From: Methylophilus sp. QUAN
GTDB lineage: Bacteria; Pseudomonadota; Gammaproteobacteria; Burkholderiales; Methylophilaceae
Length of the DNA stretch: 64,000 bases
Assembly: GCF_015354445.1 (NCBI RefSeq)
Contig: NZ_JADKYT010000001.1
Location: 372,001-436,000, forward strand
Direction: 5' to 3'
Shown here: in pieces, positions 62,626 to 64,000 of the stretch
Layout: the number at the start of each line of letters is the position of its first letter
Position numbering within the stretch: the first letter of the stretch is position 1
The notes under the pieces: generated by a model
Databases searched by the model: none
What the model was told of the DNA's origin: nothing
The model's input: only the letters and a program-made list of their open reading frames with translations
Program-made: the position numbers and the translations under genes

Positions 62626-63066
62626 ATGGCCGTGCAACGTATTCAGCTCAGTATCCATCACCTGGATAGGCATCATCCCTTATGGGCGGAGTGCCGCATG
62701 ATCCGGCAGCGTGTATTCATAGAAGAGCAACACGTGCCGGTGGATCTGGAATGGGATGCGGCAGATGAAACAGCCATTCATCTGCTGGCATGCCGGGATG
62801 ATCAATCCCTGGCATGCGCCAGAGTGTTGCCTGACGGGCATATTGGCCGCATGGCGGTGCTCGCAGAGTGGCGCGGGCGCGGGGTTGGAGAGGCATTGTT
62901 GTTGCAGGCCATACAAGTTTGCCAGCAGTTGGATGTCAGTCATGCGCGGCTGTCGGCGCAAATGCATGCAGTTGGTTTTTATCAGCAAGTGGGCTTTGAG
63001 GTATGCAGTGAGCCTTACAGTGATGCCGATATATTACATATAGATATGCAACTTGAACTGGTATAA
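62626..63066 (+). CDS. GNAT-family N-acetyltransferase
   Basis: 146 residues: RMIRQRVFIEEQHVPVDLEWD, CARVLPDGHIGRMAVLAEWRGRGVG (acetyl-CoA pyrophosphate loop RGRGVG), and LSAQMHAVGFYQQVGFEV. This is the ElaA/YjcF-like branch. The substrate is unknown. GGAGGGG precedes the ATG. The end contains the -10 element of the fae promoter. Confidence 0.88.
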   Translation: MAVQRIQLSIHHLDRHHPLWAECRMIRQRVFIEEQHVPVDLEWDAADETAIHLLACRDDQSLACARVLPDGHIGRMAVLAEWRGRGVGEALLLQAIQVCQQLDVSHARLSAQMHAVGFYQQVGFEVCSEPYSDADILHIDMQLELV

Positions 63067-63067
63067 T
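63059..63067 (+). promoter_or_regulatory. Extended -10 promoter of fae
   Basis: TGG followed by TATAAT forms an extended -10 element (TGnTATAAT) overlapping the stop codon of the GNAT gene. It leaves a short untranslated leader of about 40 bases to fae. There is no strong -35 hexamer, as is usual for extended -10 promoters. Confidence 0.55.
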
Positions 63068-63113
63068 TGCGGTTTCCGTTTTTCTCCAACTTGCAGACAT
63101 AAAAGGAATTCTC

Positions 63114-63656
63114 ATGTCAAAAATCGTATTTAAAGCCGGTGAAGCAACCGTGTTTTCTGAAGGTAAAGATGTTACCGCCGCGATGCCGGAAATCTTGATC
63201 GGTTCTGTAGATGGCCCAGTGGGCGCTGCATTTGCCAACATGATGGCGCAGACCAAAGGCCACACAGCTATGTTTGCCGTACGTGATATCAACCAGATGG
63301 TACGCCCAGCGACCATGATGGTGCCAAAAGTGACATTGAAAGATTCACTGAACATTGAATTGTTCGGTGGCGTGGTGCAAGCAGGTGTGGCTGATGGCAT
63401 TACCGATGCCGTGATCGAGGGTATCATTCCTAAAGAGCTGGTGAACGATCTGTGTATCGTGGCATTGCTGTGGGTTGACCCGGGCTGTGCTAAAGAAGCG
63501 AACCTGGACAAGGCTGACCTGTACAAAAACAACTACGAAGCGATCAAGCTGGCATTGAAACGTGCCTTGAACGACGAGCCTAGCATTGATGAACTGATTG
63601 CTAACCGTCACAAAATCAGACACTGTATGTGGGAAGATAGCTGGGATCAGAAGTAA
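63114..63656 (+). CDS. fae: Formaldehyde-activating enzyme
   Basis: 180 residues. It speeds the condensation of formaldehyde with tetrahydromethanopterin. Family stretches: LIGSVDGPVGAAFANMMAQTKGHTA with the catalytic histidine, NQMVRPATMMVPKVTLK, and VADGITDAVIEGIIPKE. A strong AAGGAA lies before the ATG. This is the clearest sign of a methylotroph using the H4MPT route. No other H4MPT gene is in the window. fae has its own promoter and terminator, in line with high single-gene expression. Confidence 0.97.
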   Translation: MSKIVFKAGEATVFSEGKDVTAAMPEILIGSVDGPVGAAFANMMAQTKGHTAMFAVRDINQMVRPATMMVPKVTLKDSLNIELFGGVVQAGVADGITDAVIEGIIPKELVNDLCIVALLWVDPGCAKEANLDKADLYKNNYEAIKLALKRALNDEPSIDELIANRHKIRHCMWEDSWDQK

Positions 63657-63673
63657 TCCTGCTGTTTCTGCCT

Positions 63674-63697
63674 AACCCCGCAATTGCGGGGTTTTTG
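63674..63697 (+). terminator. Rho-independent terminator after fae
   Basis: AACCCCGC-AATT-GCGGGGTT with a following T run. Confidence 0.9.
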
Positions 63698-63714
63698 TTA
63701 TGTGGACTTAAAAC

Positions 63715-64000
63715 ATGAAGCATTTAATTAAACGCTATCTGGCGGTTGTGTATGAAGCGCTATTGCTGCTGGCGTTGGCGCTGGCACTGACTGCTGCGTA
63801 CATCATGATCATCGGCGATGCCAGTCATGGCTGGAAAAGACTGGGTTTACAGGCCTTGTTGTGGCTGGTGATAGGGGCTTATTTTGTGCGTTGCTGGGTG
63901 GTGACCGGGCAAACCCTGGCCAGTCAGACCTGGCAGTTAAAGGTGGTTGGCCAGCATGGGCAGTTGCTCGACCGGCAGCAAGCGATGATGCGTTATGTGT
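63715..64000 (+). CDS. RDD-family membrane protein, 3' end outside window
   Basis: The first 95 codons are present: MKHLIKRYLAVVYEALLLLA at the N-terminus, then a second helix and RCWVVTGQTLASQTWQLKVV with the RDD-family GQTL-x-W pattern. RDD proteins are small membrane proteins of uncertain role, some linked to Na+/H+ exchange. The gene runs off the right edge. Confidence 0.8.
   Translation, partial: MKHLIKRYLAVVYEALLLLALALALTAAYIMIIGDASHGWKRLGLQALLWLVIGAYFVRCWVVTGQTLASQTWQLKVVGQHGQLLDRQQAMMRYV

Noticed and set aside
1-64000. tRNA, rRNA, CRISPR array, insertion sequence or integrated element
   Set aside because: I saw no cloverleaf-like conserved tRNA ends, no regularly spaced repeats, no transposase or integrase frame and no long direct repeats. 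Fine detection of tRNAs would need a dedicated scan.

Overview
The window is chromosomal DNA of a methylotrophic betaproteobacterium, most likely of the family Methylophilaceae (Methylophilus/Methylovorus type). The main reasons are a formaldehyde-activating enzyme gene (fae) near the right end, the gene orders zapB-like/zapA/6S RNA, smg-dprA-LysM facing def-fmt, and rsmB-DUF4390-ntrY-ntrX, and an S-adenosylhomocysteine riboswitch before ahcY. I see no insertion sequence, prophage, CRISPR array, tRNA or rRNA. The genus is inferred from gene content only.

Layout. 0-3.5 kb: a cation/proton antiporter, then an AraC regulator divergent from an EamA exporter. 3.7-5.6 kb: a small C2HC zinc-finger-like protein and a sulfur cluster (two half-size YeeE/YedE proteins and an ETHE1-type persulfide dioxygenase). 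5.6-11.1 kb: a quinone-oxidoreductase-like enzyme, then a molybdenum hydroxylase operon (IorA-like, Tat-exported IorB-like, XdhC) with a MocA-like nucleotidyltransferase convergent to it. 11.2-16.0 kb: an esterase, MipA/OmpV, a trypsin-like/TPR protease, a small anchored protein and SbmA. 16.0-20.8 kb: a translationally coupled pair on the minus strand, a soluble double-sensor CheW protein followed by a PAS-PAS-GGDEF-EAL protein. 21-24.4 kb: DUF2721, an HPP/CBS protein and a DegP/DegQ protease.

24.5-42.5 kb is a large cobalamin region. On the plus strand are cobT-cobS-cobC and cobQ. On the minus strand are cobD-cbiB and a long run read from 42.5 kb leftward: cobalamin riboswitch, two tandem btuB receptors, a probable BtuM (solitary ECF S-component), cobO, cbiA, bluB, a btuF-like protein without signal peptide, cobU, a DUF4198 protein and an S4 protein. 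Together they import corrinoids, adenylate and amidate the ring, make the aminopropanol linker, make dimethylbenzimidazole and assemble the nucleotide loop. No corrin-ring building gene is present. A MocR-type regulator, a small secreted protein and PaiB sit inside this region.

42.5-64 kb is mostly housekeeping: zapB-like, zapA, 6S RNA, a PEP-CTERM GDSL hydrolase, DUF2237, an EVE protein, a membrane diguanylate cyclase, a second trypsin-like/TPR protease (paralogue of the one at 13 kb), a 49-residue protein, SAH riboswitch-ahcY-YvlD-metF (methyl cycle), smg, dprA, LysM, def, fmt, htpX, rsmB, DUF4390, ntrY, an ntrX whose AAA+ domain is degenerate, doxX, a GNAT enzyme, fae and a truncated RDD-family gene.

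The most interesting items are the BtuM/two-BtuB/leaderless-BtuF uptake set under a riboswitch, the soluble CheW-sensor/c-di-GMP pair, the degenerate NtrX, the paralogous proteases, and several clean operator-like palindromes with no described regulator.
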